From the NCBI RefSeq assembly GCF_004364175.1, contig NZ_SNZW01000014.1, positions 124,001 to 188,000 of the forward strand: a stretch of DNA of 64,000 bases, in the 5' to 3' direction. The translations under genes and the position numbers were made by a program. Shown piece by piece: positions 56,956 through 64,000 of this stretch. The notes beneath the pieces were generated by a model. It saw only the letters and a list, made by a program, of their open reading frames with translations, was not told the origin of the DNA and did not search any database. Source of the stretch: Maribacter caenipelagi. GTDB taxonomy: Bacteria; Bacteroidota; Bacteroidia; Flavobacteriales; Flavobacteriaceae. Within the stretch, counting starts at the first letter, position 1. The number at the start of each line of letters is the position of its first letter.

Positions 56956-57083
56956 TCAATGTATACTTCTATTAGACATATCAAACGGTAAAAAATACTC
57001 AACACACCAGTCTGCTCGAATTTTAAATTCCGCTTGAAAGTCGTTTTTCCATTTAGATATGGTTAAGCCGCCCAGGTCATCGA
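56956..57083 (-). pseudogene. DUF1593-like fragment
   Basis: The minus-strand frame DDLGGLTISKWKNDF, continuing FQAEFKIRADWCVEYF to a stop at 56956-56958, resembles the end of DUF1593 (a nucleoside-hydrolase-like carbohydrate family with WxxxFQxDFxxRxDWCV). It is only about 40 residues and has no start. It abuts an AraC remnant on the other strand. Confidence 0.4.
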
Positions 57084-57087
57084 CCCA

Positions 57088-57243
57088 ATGATTACCCAAG
57101 CTCAGCGTAAATTGATTTCAACCGATAAAAGCACAACCAATATTTCTTATGAATGTGGCTTCAACTCTATAAGTCGTTTCAATTTAGCATTTAAGCGAAT
57201 TAACAATTGTACACCACGCGAGTTTCGAAAAATATTCATCTAA
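57088..57243 (+). pseudogene. AraC-family helix-turn-helix remnant
   Basis: The last 51 codons of an AraC protein remain: LISTDKSTTNISYECGFNSI followed by SRFNLAFKRINNCTPREF to the stop at 57241-57243. The first helix-turn-helix, the cupin domain and a start are gone. The ATG at 57088 is incidental. Confidence 0.8.
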
Positions 57244-57437
57244 TCATAAATTTCCTGTTTATACTAGCACATTTTGAAAGGAATTATTTAATAACTTTTC
57301 GCTATTTGATATAACGTCAAATTATGATTCTAATTCTGAATCATAATTTATATTATGTAAAATAGACTTTTTAATACTCCACTATCACTTCGTCTTGCAT
57401 AAATTTAAAATCATCCAAAGAACAAAGCCTAGAGAAC

Positions 57438-57471
57438 AAAAAAACCGCTCATTTCTGAGCGGTTCTTTGTT
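57438..57471. terminator. intergenic hairpin with A/T-run flanks
   Basis: ACCGCTCA (57444-57451) pairs with TGAGCGGT (57456-57463), with an A-run on one side and T-rich sequence on the other; it can act in either direction. No intact gene ends here on the plus strand. Confidence 0.7.
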
Positions 57472-57514
57472 TAATAATTAGATTTTATTAGAATGGTTTG
57501 TATGAAGCCATTAC

Positions 57515-57547
57515 CAAAAAAAAAGTCCGTCATTGCTGACGGACTTT
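57515..57547 (-). terminator. terminator of the cold-shock gene
   Basis: The 11-bp perfect stem AAAGTCCGTCA with TGACGGACTTT and loop TTGC is followed by a T-run on the minus strand, 8 bases beyond the cspA-like stop. Confidence 0.9.
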
Positions 57548-57554
57548 CTGAAGT

Positions 57555-57749
57555 TTATTCTATAACTCTAACGTTAACTGCGTTTAAACCTTTTTTTCCT
57601 TGGGTTAGTTCGAATTCAACTTCATCGCCTTCGCGAATCTCGTCAACTAATCCTGAAATGTGAACGAAATGATCGCTCGTTGAACCTTCTTCTGTAATAA
57701 ATCCGAAGCCTTTAGCATCGTTGAAGAATTTTACTGTTCCTGTACTCAT
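57555..57749 (-). CDS. CspA-family cold-shock protein
   Basis: The 64-residue protein starts MSTGTVKFFNDAKGFGFITEEG and has RNP1 KGFGFI and RNP2 HFVHIS, the nucleic-acid-binding aromatics of cold-shock proteins. Such proteins are RNA chaperones. It is monocistronic. The 236-base upstream region has no gene and may contain a temperature-sensitive leader, but I see no specific structure. Confidence 0.95.
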   Translation of the reverse strand: MSTGTVKFFNDAKGFGFITEEGSTSDHFVHISGLVDEIREGDEVEFELTQGKKGLNAVNVRVIE

Positions 57750-57985
57750 AAATGTAATATAATTTGATATTAATAATTACTATATGAGAAGCAACTATGA
57801 TGCCAAGAATTGAAACTAGTATAATTCTATTCCAAATAAAAACACCATCAAGGTAATCTAACCTGCTTGCTGAATGGCAAAAAGAAAATCAACAAACGCA
57901 ATAGAACACCCATTTAACAAGGAAACTCAAAAAAATTAGGATCACATAAATAAATGCTTTATTTTAGTATCGTAAAATAACTAGT

Positions 57986-58183
57986 GTGACGACCAAACCA
58001 AATTTTGTTCTTCTTTCTGAAAACAATACCTACTACGTAGAATACCTTATTGGGCATCTTGTTTTAGCGAACAGCATTACAGAAGCCGTTATTTTTGAAT
58101 CGCAATCTCATGCCATAAAATTTCAAAAATACCTTTACAAAAATTGTAGCGTCCGTTTTTCGGTTAACACCTTTATCGCATAA
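57986..58183 (+). CDS. small protein of unknown function
   Basis: The 65-residue frame starts with GTG and reads MTTKPNFVLLSENNTYYVEY, then LIGHLVLANSITEAVIFESQ and a basic KFQKYLYKNCS stretch. There are no recognised motifs. It is not a shadow of another gene and has coding-like residues, so I give it modest confidence. It could also be a chance frame. Confidence 0.4.
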   Translation: MTTKPNFVLLSENNTYYVEYLIGHLVLANSITEAVIFESQSHAIKFQKYLYKNCSVRFSVNTFIA

Positions 58184-58275
58184 TTGATATACCCTATTAT
58201 TCATTACAATGGTTAAATGCATCTTAAATAGCTGCATGTTTCTTGAGCAAAAACTATCTTTCCAAAAAAAATATA

Positions 58276-58740
58276 ATGAAATACATTACCTTACTTCTTC
58301 TTGTAACTACTATGATTTCTTGTGGTTCTGATGATAAAACAACACCTCTTGAAGCTATTGATTATACCGCTATCAATGAAGAAGAGATAAATGCATATTT
58401 AACTGCTAACGAACTCGAGTCGCAAACCACAGCTTCTGGTTTACATTACATTATTGAAAACCAAGGTGACGGTGCAAAACCATCTGCTTCTTCTAATGTT
58501 ACAGTTGCTTACAGAGGATATTTTTTAAATGGTACCGTTTTTGACCAAAGCACTGACGGACTATCTATTGGTCTTGATCAGGTTATCGCCGGTTGGACAG
58601 AAGGTATTCCCCTGTTCAATGAAGGAGGAAATGGCGTATTATTGATTCCTTCTCACTTAGCTTATGGTAGTTTTGATTTTAATGGTATACCTGGTGGTTC
58701 TGTGTTGGTTTTTGATATTGAATTGATTTCGGTTAATTAA
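58276..58740 (+). CDS. FKBP-type peptidyl-prolyl isomerase lipoprotein
   Basis: I use the ATG at 58276, giving MKYITLLLLVTTMISCGSDD with a lipobox. The 154-residue product contains SNVTVAYRGYFLNGTVFDQS, VIAGWTEGIPLFNEGGNGVLLIPSHLAYG and a final GGSVLVFDIELISV: the FKBP fold with the usual aromatics, except that Y replaces some pocket residues. It is an exported foldase, probably attached to the inner face of the outer membrane. It overlaps the BNR gene by 8 bases at its end. Confidence 0.9.
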   Translation: MKYITLLLLVTTMISCGSDDKTTPLEAIDYTAINEEEINAYLTANELESQTTASGLHYIIENQGDGAKPSASSNVTVAYRGYFLNGTVFDQSTDGLSIGLDQVIAGWTEGIPLFNEGGNGVLLIPSHLAYGSFDFNGIPGGSVLVFDIELISVN

Positions 58741-59974
58741 TCGAAAACGCATCGACCGACATCTTTGCTGTTTGTACTTGCGTAACTGCACCAACTTGCT
58801 CGGTCCATGCAAAATATAGGGTTTCTTCCACTATTTCCATTTGAGGGAATCCCGATTTTCGTGAATCTGACATTTCGGTAATCAATTGTTCATTGGAAAT
58901 TGTTCCATCTTTATGTACAACCATCGCCTTGAATAAAGCGATTTTATTATTGGCTTCCATCCAACTTACAACAGCTTGATCTTCATCCATCCATAGCACA
59001 TCTACACGTCCCATAATTGAACCTTCGGCAACTAAAACCGGATCAGAGAATTCCGCTCCCCCATCTGAAGAAAAAGCGATTTGTACCTTTTGTTTATTCG
59101 AGGCTCCTGTAAACCATGCTACCACCAAATTATTACCCAAAGCCTCTACTTTTGGTCCGTTTACCGGACACCCTTTAATCTGCCAATCATCTTCATGTAT
59201 TACTTTAGGTGCCGTCCACTCCCCTTCTACTTGGCGCACAATACTAATATCGCGAACTTCATCGTCTGATCGGTCTCGATAGATCACAACCGGACCGTTA
59301 TCTGTTATTGCCCCAGTGGTTTGGCAGCAATCGCAAGTGCTATTATCCAGTTCATATTCTTCTAACAATTCGCCTGTAGTAGATATCACAGCGCCACGTA
59401 AGGTCATCGCTCCGCGTTCTCCTGCTTCATTTTCTACGGTATTTCTACCATCTAGCCAATTGACAAAGAAATTGTTAGTATAAGGCACTACACTTACAAA
59501 GCCATGTTCGGTCGGCGTACCATCGGTATGCAGATCCAAATCGGCTGTCCAATTCGCTGCACCCTTAGGTTTTACGTTCATTTTTACATCATACGAATAT
59601 GTACCCTCGGTAGATTTTTTTAAAACGTGAGACCATAAGTTACCATTGTTCTCGGTAATCATAGAGTAATCTGCCCAATTCACAAACCAATCCGTGCCAC
59701 TCAAAATATGTTGTGCTTCTTGCCATTCGCCATCAATCAATTGGGAAAATCGCATTGTTGCCACGGTATCATTTAGGGTTTCTACCCATGAAAGTAAAGC
59801 AACATCTTTATTCGACATCAAATGTGGTAATGCACTTGAAGCGTCTGCAGGAGAAATCATATTCTCGACTACGCTCACCGGTGCTTCCGACTTTATACTT
59901 TTAGGTGTTTCTTTGCAACTTAGCATCACGCTACATGCTATTACAAGTAACAAGAAATTAGAATTTAAACCCAT
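58733..59974 (-). CDS. BNR/sialidase-like propeller lipoprotein with CxCC motif
   Basis: The 413-residue protein has a lipobox (VMLSCKE) and several FSSDGG or WMDEDQ-type blades of a six-bladed BNR propeller. NSTCDCCQTTGA sits between two blades; a CDCC motif in sialidase-like lipoproteins is often seen beside a TlpA thioredoxin, as here. The start codon overlaps the TlpA stop (TAATG), so the genes are translationally coupled. The motif may bind a metal or a redox group. Sialidase activity is not implied. Confidence 0.7.
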   Translation of the reverse strand: MGLNSNFLLLVIACSVMLSCKETPKSIKSEAPVSVVENMISPADASSALPHLMSNKDVALLSWVETLNDTVATMRFSQLIDGEWQEAQHILSGTDWFVNWADYSMITENNGNLWSHVLKKSTEGTYSYDVKMNVKPKGAANWTADLDLHTDGTPTEHGFVSVVPYTNNFFVNWLDGRNTVENEAGERGAMTLRGAVISTTGELLEEYELDNSTCDCCQTTGAITDNGPVVIYRDRSDDEVRDISIVRQVEGEWTAPKVIHEDDWQIKGCPVNGPKVEALGNNLVVAWFTGASNKQKVQIAFSSDGGAEFSDPVLVAEGSIMGRVDVLWMDEDQAVVSWMEANNKIALFKAMVVHKDGTISNEQLITEMSDSRKSGFPQMEIVEETLYFAWTEQVGAVTQVQTAKMSVDAFSIN

Positions 59975-60480
59975 TATTGTACCGCTCTAAGTTTTTCAAT
60001 CATTTCAGGACTATCCCACTTCAATCCGCCATCAAAACGTAATACCTGCTCCCCTACTTCATTATATATAAATGTTGCCGGCAAGGCACTCACATTTTTT
60101 TCGGCATACATGCCATTGAATTTTATAAAATCTAACTGAAAACCGCGTGCTTCTTTAAAAGCCATTATCTTCTTTACCGACTGATCAGATGCAAATAGAA
60201 ATACATAGTTTTCTTTTTCTAGAATAGTTTGTGCTTTCTCCATATCTGGCATTTCTTCGATGCACGGCCTGCACCAGGTAGCCCAATAGCTCAATAACAC
60301 ACGTTTACCCTTGTAATCGCTTAATTCTATGGGATTACCTTTTAAATCTTCATAGGTTGAAGTAGCAACTTTTTCGACAACAGATTCGATGACTACGGGT
60401 GTAACTGTCTTGGTTTTTTCTTCTTTACAACCAACAAATACAAGCCCTAAAATCAATATATATACTATTCTTAAATGCAT
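59974..60480 (-). CDS. TlpA-type thiol-disulfide reductase lipoprotein
   Basis: I use the ATG at 60480, starting MHLRIVYILILGLVFVGCKE with a lipobox. The 168-residue product has the thioredoxin active site WATWCRPCIEEMP and a C-terminal strand LPATFIYNEVG with the cis-proline. It is a periplasmic, outer-membrane-anchored reductant. The next gene overlaps it by one base, so it is likely its electron donor for the CxCC motif. Confidence 0.9.
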   Translation of the reverse strand: MHLRIVYILILGLVFVGCKEEKTKTVTPVVIESVVEKVATSTYEDLKGNPIELSDYKGKRVLLSYWATWCRPCIEEMPDMEKAQTILEKENYVFLFASDQSVKKIMAFKEARGFQLDFIKFNGMYAEKNVSALPATFIYNEVGEQVLRFDGGLKWDSPEMIEKLRAVQ

Positions 60481-60525
60481 ATTCAAATATAATATTAAGT
60501 ACCATGAAACCGACATTCTTAGACA

Positions 60526-60552
60526 TAAAAAAACCGCCTATTAAGCGGTTTT
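60526..60552 (-). terminator. terminator of the slyD-like gene
   Basis: AAAACCGC (60530-60537) pairs with GCGGTTTT (60545-60552); on the minus strand a T-run follows. Confidence 0.85.
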
Positions 60553-60571
60553 CTATATACTAACTTACGTC

Positions 60572-61000
60572 TTATTGAACTTCAACCAATTCTAATTCGA
60601 AGGTTAAATCTTCACCAGCTAATGGGTGGTTCGCATCTACAACGATATCATTTTCGTTTACTTCTGCAACACGTAATTGTCTTTCACTACCATCAGCATT
60701 TGTTGCCATAAGTGCCATATCTACTTTTGGCTCCATATCTTGTGGTAAATCTGATTTTTGTACAGTTTGAAAAAGCTCTTTTTGCTTTTCACCATAGGCA
60801 TCTTCTTTAGCGATAACGATAGTCTTCTTATCGTTTGCTTCCATGTCCAACAATCCCTTTTCAAAACCTGGTATCAAACTACCTTGTCCTAATTTTACAT
60901 CTAAAGGCTCTCTATCTACTGAACTATCAAATATTTGACCATTACTTAATTTACCTGTGTAATGTACTTTTACCTGACTATCTGCTTTTACTTTACTCAT
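60572..61000 (-). CDS. SlyD-type FKBP peptidyl-prolyl isomerase
   Basis: The 142-residue protein has the FKBP core (QVKVHYTGKLSNGQIFDSS, LIPGFEKGLLDME) with a SlyD insert (AYGEKQKELFQTVQKSDLP) and no signal peptide, so it is cytoplasmic. SlyD proteins combine prolyl isomerase and chaperone activity. The usual histidine-rich metal-binding tail is absent, as in many Bacteroidota. A full minus-7 element lies upstream. Confidence 0.93.
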   Translation of the reverse strand: MSKVKADSQVKVHYTGKLSNGQIFDSSVDREPLDVKLGQGSLIPGFEKGLLDMEANDKKTIVIAKEDAYGEKQKELFQTVQKSDLPQDMEPKVDMALMATNADGSERQLRVAEVNENDIVVDANHPLAGEDLTFELELVEVQ

Positions 61001-61035
61001 GCTATTGATTTCTACTATTTCACTTAATTAAGCCG

Positions 61036-61043
61036 CAAAGGTA
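61036..61043 (-). promoter_or_regulatory. minus-7 element of the slyD-like gene
   Basis: On the minus strand this reads TACCTTTG, a full TAnnTTTG match, 36 bases before the ATG. Confidence 0.55.
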
Positions 61044-61252
61044 TTATTCTCAATAGGGAATAACGAAGATTATGACAAAACCTTCCCATTTTAGCCTCTT
61101 GTTAACATAATATTCAAGTATTTATGTGCAAACCATTTGATCTCAACCTACTGAAGCCAAAAATTAGTACCTTAATTGCTATCATTTAAGATGAATCAAT
61201 AAAACCACCTTATCTAATATTTAGCAAACCATCAACTTTTCAACTTCGCAAC

Positions 61253-62761
61253 ATGAAAGCACATTCTCTCTTCATTACAGTTCTTCTAACATTTTTGACC
61301 ATTCCATTAAACGCGCAACACACGATAGGTATTTTTGATGCAAATACAAATATTGGCGATCCTAAAGTCAAAGGCACAGCAACTTTTAATTCTGATGAGC
61401 AAACCTATAGTATTAGCGGAGCTGGCACCAATATGTGGTTCAGCTCAGATGAATTCAATTATGTTTGGACCACTATTCAAGGAGATTTTATATTGCGGAC
61501 AACGGTGCATTTTGATGGAAAAGGGGCTGATCCTCACCGAAAAGCCGGATGGATAATTAAAAATAATCTCGATGATAACGCTGCCCATGTAAACGCAAGT
61601 ACACATGGTGACGGATTAACATCATTACAGTATCGTAAAACTGTAGACGGGCTTACAGAAGAAATCAAATCACCTGACAACTCACCAACCATTATTCAGT
61701 TAGAGCGCAGAGGGACCACCTATATTATGTCTACGGCTAAATTTGGTGAGGAGCTTACGAGCATACAATTAACGGATATGGATCTGGATAATGAGGTGTA
61801 TGTAGGTCTATATGTATGTTCTCATAACCCAAAGGTGCTAGAAAGTGCCACTTTTAGTAATGTACGAATCATAAAACCGGTTAAAGATGACTATAAACCA
61901 TATAGAGATTACATTGGCAGTAATTTAGAATTGATGGATGTAGCGTCTGGTGAGCGAGAGATAATTCATCATTCTTCACACTCTATACAAGCTCCCAATT
62001 GGACGGTCGATGGAAAAAAATTGATTTACAATTCTAAAGGTCATTTGTATAATTATGATTTGACAACAAACTTCATTACTCCGCTTAATACCGGTTTTGC
62101 AGTAAAAAATAATAATGACCATGTTTTAACTTTTGATGGTAAACTTTTAGGAATTAGCCATCACAACCAAAAAGACAACGGTTCTTCTGCCTTATATTAT
62201 CTACCTGCCGATGGAAGCTCTAATCCGACAATGGTTACCAAACCAAGTGTAGGCGCCTCATACCTTCACGGATGGTCTCCAAACAACAAGGAGATGTTAT
62301 TTACAGGAGAAAGAAATGGAGCATATAACATATTTTCCGTCAATGTAAAGTCAGGAAAAGAAGAACAGTTAACGGATTTCGAAACTTTAGATGATGGTGC
62401 AGAATATACCAAGAACGGTAAGTTTATCTTTTTCAATTCCGTTCGATCTGGCACTATGCAATTGTATAGAATGAAGGTCAATGGTAAAAAGCAAACGCAA
62501 TTAACTTTTGATGAATATAATGATTGGTTTCCTCATGTGAGTCCGGATCAAAAATGGATTGTCTTTATTTCATTTCCGAAAGATATCAATCCGAATGAGC
62601 ATCCTTTCTACAAGCATTGTATGTTACGCATTATGCCCATTAATGGAGGAAAACCAAAAGTTATTGCACATATTTATGGTGGTCAAGGAAGTATTAATGT
62701 ACCAAGCTGGTCACCAGATAGCAAGAAAATAGCATTTATAACCAATACAGGTAGTTATTAA
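61253..62761 (+). CDS. TolB-like exported beta-propeller protein
   Basis: The 502-residue protein has a signal peptide ending NAQH, a first domain of about 210 residues with the look of a laminin-G or DUF1349 sandwich (FILRTTVHFDGKGADPHRKAGWIIK), then a six-bladed WD40/PD40 propeller with repeats such as QAPNWTVDGKKLIYNSKG, YLHGWSPNNKEMLFTGERNG, DDGAEYTKNGKFIFFNSVRSG and VPSWSPDSKKIAFITN. It is probably a surface or periplasmic binding or scaffolding protein. It is monocistronic. Confidence 0.8.
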   Translation: MKAHSLFITVLLTFLTIPLNAQHTIGIFDANTNIGDPKVKGTATFNSDEQTYSISGAGTNMWFSSDEFNYVWTTIQGDFILRTTVHFDGKGADPHRKAGWIIKNNLDDNAAHVNASTHGDGLTSLQYRKTVDGLTEEIKSPDNSPTIIQLERRGTTYIMSTAKFGEELTSIQLTDMDLDNEVYVGLYVCSHNPKVLESATFSNVRIIKPVKDDYKPYRDYIGSNLELMDVASGEREIIHHSSHSIQAPNWTVDGKKLIYNSKGHLYNYDLTTNFITPLNTGFAVKNNNDHVLTFDGKLLGISHHNQKDNGSSALYYLPADGSSNPTMVTKPSVGASYLHGWSPNNKEMLFTGERNGAYNIFSVNVKSGKEEQLTDFETLDDGAEYTKNGKFIFFNSVRSGTMQLYRMKVNGKKQTQLTFDEYNDWFPHVSPDQKWIVFISFPKDINPNEHPFYKHCMLRIMPINGGKPKVIAHIYGGQGSINVPSWSPDSKKIAFITNTGSY

Positions 62762-62791
62762 ACAATAAATCAACTTAGGTTATGAAGAACT

Positions 62792-63334
62792 TTAGTTGTC
62801 AATAGTTAAAGAGCTTATAGTTCCACTAAACTGAATAGCATTTCTATTTGCCATATTAACAGAAACGTTACTCGATCGGTTGGGAAAAATATCCATATAA
62901 ACAGTATACTGATCAGAGGTATCAGAAATCTGAAAACTTATGGTATACTTTTGCTTATTGCTATTGAACTCTTGCGTATAGTTATCTGGTAGTCCGTTAA
63001 ACTCAATGCCTGTAGCAGAACCATAACCACCACCAAATTGGCGTTCTCCATAATAAGGTAAGTTGGCCGAAACGCTATCTCCAAAAATCTTCAAATAATT
63101 ATTGTTACCAGTTAGGTCTATTCGTGAAATGTTACTACCAGGCGGTAAAAGACCGCTATTCGCAATTGAATTTAAACTTTGAGTGACGGTGGGGTTGGCA
63201 GATGTTGCCGTAAATTCTATTTGTTTTGATGCTACCAAACCGTGTATAGCATGCGAATCGCTAATTGCCGTTTTTGAAGAGGAACAACCTAGCAAAACAC
63301 TGAATGCAAATATAATGATAAGTGAAGTTCTCAT
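62792..63334 (-). CDS. DUF4251 family lipoprotein
   Basis: The 180-residue protein has a lipobox (VLLGCSSS) and the DUF4251 features: VASKQIEFTATSANPT, INRIDLTGNNNYLKIFGDSVSANLPYYGERQFGGGYG and a final VSVNMANRNAIQFSGTISSL. Function is unknown; location is the periplasm or outer membrane. It is followed closely by the TolB-like gene on the other strand. Confidence 0.85.
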   Translation of the reverse strand: MRTSLIIIFAFSVLLGCSSSKTAISDSHAIHGLVASKQIEFTATSANPTVTQSLNSIANSGLLPPGSNISRIDLTGNNNYLKIFGDSVSANLPYYGERQFGGGYGSATGIEFNGLPDNYTQEFNSNKQKYTISFQISDTSDQYTVYMDIFPNRSSNVSVNMANRNAIQFSGTISSLTIDN

Positions 63335-63389
63335 AGGTGCTATTTTTAATCACCTAATAAGCTACGAAATCTATGCCAAAAAATGAAGT

Positions 63390-63716
63390 TTAATCATCAA
63401 ACTCTTCTTCTTCAAATTCGGTATTTACTAATACTGACTTTTTAAAGTTGACGTTTCTAGATTCTTTGTATAATGCCTTGATTAATCGATGACGTTTACG
63501 GTCAGAAATATCTAGGGTGTCCAACCCTCTAATTTTTTCTTGTAAGGCAGCTCTTTGAAGCATCACTGCTGTTTCATAATTAGGTTCAAATTGAAACATT
63601 ACCGGACCTTCATCTTCTTCATTCGGTTTTGTAACAGTAGATTCTTTGGATTGTGAGTACAACATAGCTGTACAGAAAAAGGTGCAGCAAATAGCTAGCC
63701 GCGTAAAAATTTTCAT
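63390..63716 (-). CDS. small exported protein of unknown function
   Basis: The 108-residue protein has a signal peptide ending LYSQS and a mature part of about 85 residues that is acidic at both ends (FEEEEFDD tail) with a basic middle (DRKRHRLIKALYKES). I recognise no family. It lies 55 bases upstream of the DUF4251 gene on the same strand and may share its transcript. Confidence 0.65.
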   Translation of the reverse strand: MKIFTRLAICCTFFCTAMLYSQSKESTVTKPNEEDEGPVMFQFEPNYETAVMLQRAALQEKIRGLDTLDISDRKRHRLIKALYKESRNVNFKKSVLVNTEFEEEEFDD

Positions 63717-63833
63717 GTCAAATTCATTAATGTTCTATGTCTAAAATAGTAACATTTTTTTGAAATGATTTATATACATGAATGTTATAGAGAAATAATA
63801 CCGACTTTTACCAATTACCTAAGAAATAGGTAT

Positions 63834-64000
63834 TTAAACGGGTTGTCTTACATTGACCGGTTTTCTAAATTTTAAGGTATACTCCATAAAATCAAATTCC
63901 AGTTCAGACGTTTCCCGAATATGAAAATTGACCATTTTGTATTGCTCAGGTAATACTTCTTTTGTCGACCTTAAGTATTCCAATAATTTCTTATTGGCCT
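63834..64000 (-). CDS. C-terminal end of a protein cut by the window edge
   Basis: The minus-strand frame is open from the window end to the TAA at 63834-63836, giving 54 residues: LLEYLRSTKEVLPEQYKMVN, then HIRETSELEFDFMEYTLKF and KPVNVRQPV. The composition is coding-like. The family is not recognisable from this fragment. Confidence 0.6.
   Translation of the reverse strand, partial: ANKKLLEYLRSTKEVLPEQYKMVNFHIRETSELEFDFMEYTLKFRKPVNVRQPV

Noticed and set aside
57986-58183. Whether the 65-codon frame is an RNA leader rather than a gene
   Set aside because: No hairpin or conserved RNA pattern was visible; I kept it as a low-confidence gene instead.

Overview
The window is a chromosomal segment of a marine-type Flavobacteriaceae (Bacteroidota; a Maribacter- or Zobellia-like genus is my guess, not shown). 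The support is low GC, A-rich leaders without strong Shine-Dalgarno sites, promoters of the Bacteroidota form TAnnTTTG, and several families I know mainly from this group: the 54-residue Lacal_2735 protein, DUF6515, DUF6134, DUF4251, short RpoD-like sigma factors and two-component proteins of flavobacterial type. I see no prophage, insertion sequence, CRISPR array, rRNA or tRNA. The region is ordinary chromosome with small accessory operons and several decayed genes.

Layout. 0-5.9 kb: an Asp/Glu racemase end, an AraC regulator, an AlkB remnant, small redox enzymes, a bicupin broken by an in-frame UGA, and a fused cNMP-binding/thioredoxin-reductase-like protein. 6-14.5 kb: lipoproteins, MarC, a KefF/KefB-type potassium efflux pair, a patatin, a degenerate DEAD protein and an EamA exporter. 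14.6-17.8 kb: a TetR-controlled aldehyde/nitro reductase operon with a palindromic operator. 18-26.6 kb: a second patatin, a leishmanolysin-like lipoprotein, a DEAD helicase, a 7TM-PAS histidine kinase with response regulator, and an RpoD-paralog sigma factor. 27-32.6 kb: an AraC regulator divergent from hxlB-hxlA (ribulose monophosphate formaldehyde fixation), an iodotyrosine-deiodinase-like flavoprotein and an Old Yellow Enzyme/dienoyl-CoA reductase. 32.8-36 kb: an outer-membrane barrel, then a gene graveyard with a broken NhaC-type antiporter, and a lone receiver protein.

36-45.1 kb holds DUF5995, two neighbouring Cys/His hydrolase-like exported proteins, Lacal_2735, an amine-oxidase-like flavoprotein, and an AraC-flanked five-gene operon in which every product carries a signal peptide or lipobox: barrel, alpha/beta hydrolase, cupin, double carboxymuconolactone-decarboxylase domain, cupin. 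45.1-48.8 kb is a thiamin-thiazole operon (thiS, two thiE-like genes, thiG, thiH) under a TPP riboswitch. 48.9-53.5 kb is an NrtR-controlled NAD salvage operon (deoxyribosyltransferase-like, nicotinamide phosphoribosyltransferase, an uncharacterised macrodomain-like protein, PRPP synthetase) with two matching GCGT-N7-ACGC operators. 53.6-64 kb contains a serine hydrolase, an NmrA-like gene with eight ATCA repeats just before its start, a DUF6642 protein lacking its expected cysteine, cold-shock protein, FKBP/SlyD isomerases, a TlpA/BNR lipoprotein pair and a TolB-like propeller.

The most interesting systems are the NrtR/ADP-ribose-responsive NAD module with its uncharacterised third gene, the all-exported cupin/decarboxylase operon behind a 16-bp palindrome, the AraC operator array at hxlBA, and the deiodinase-like flavoprotein with a conserved lid triad. 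All functions are read by eye from sequence; no database search was run.
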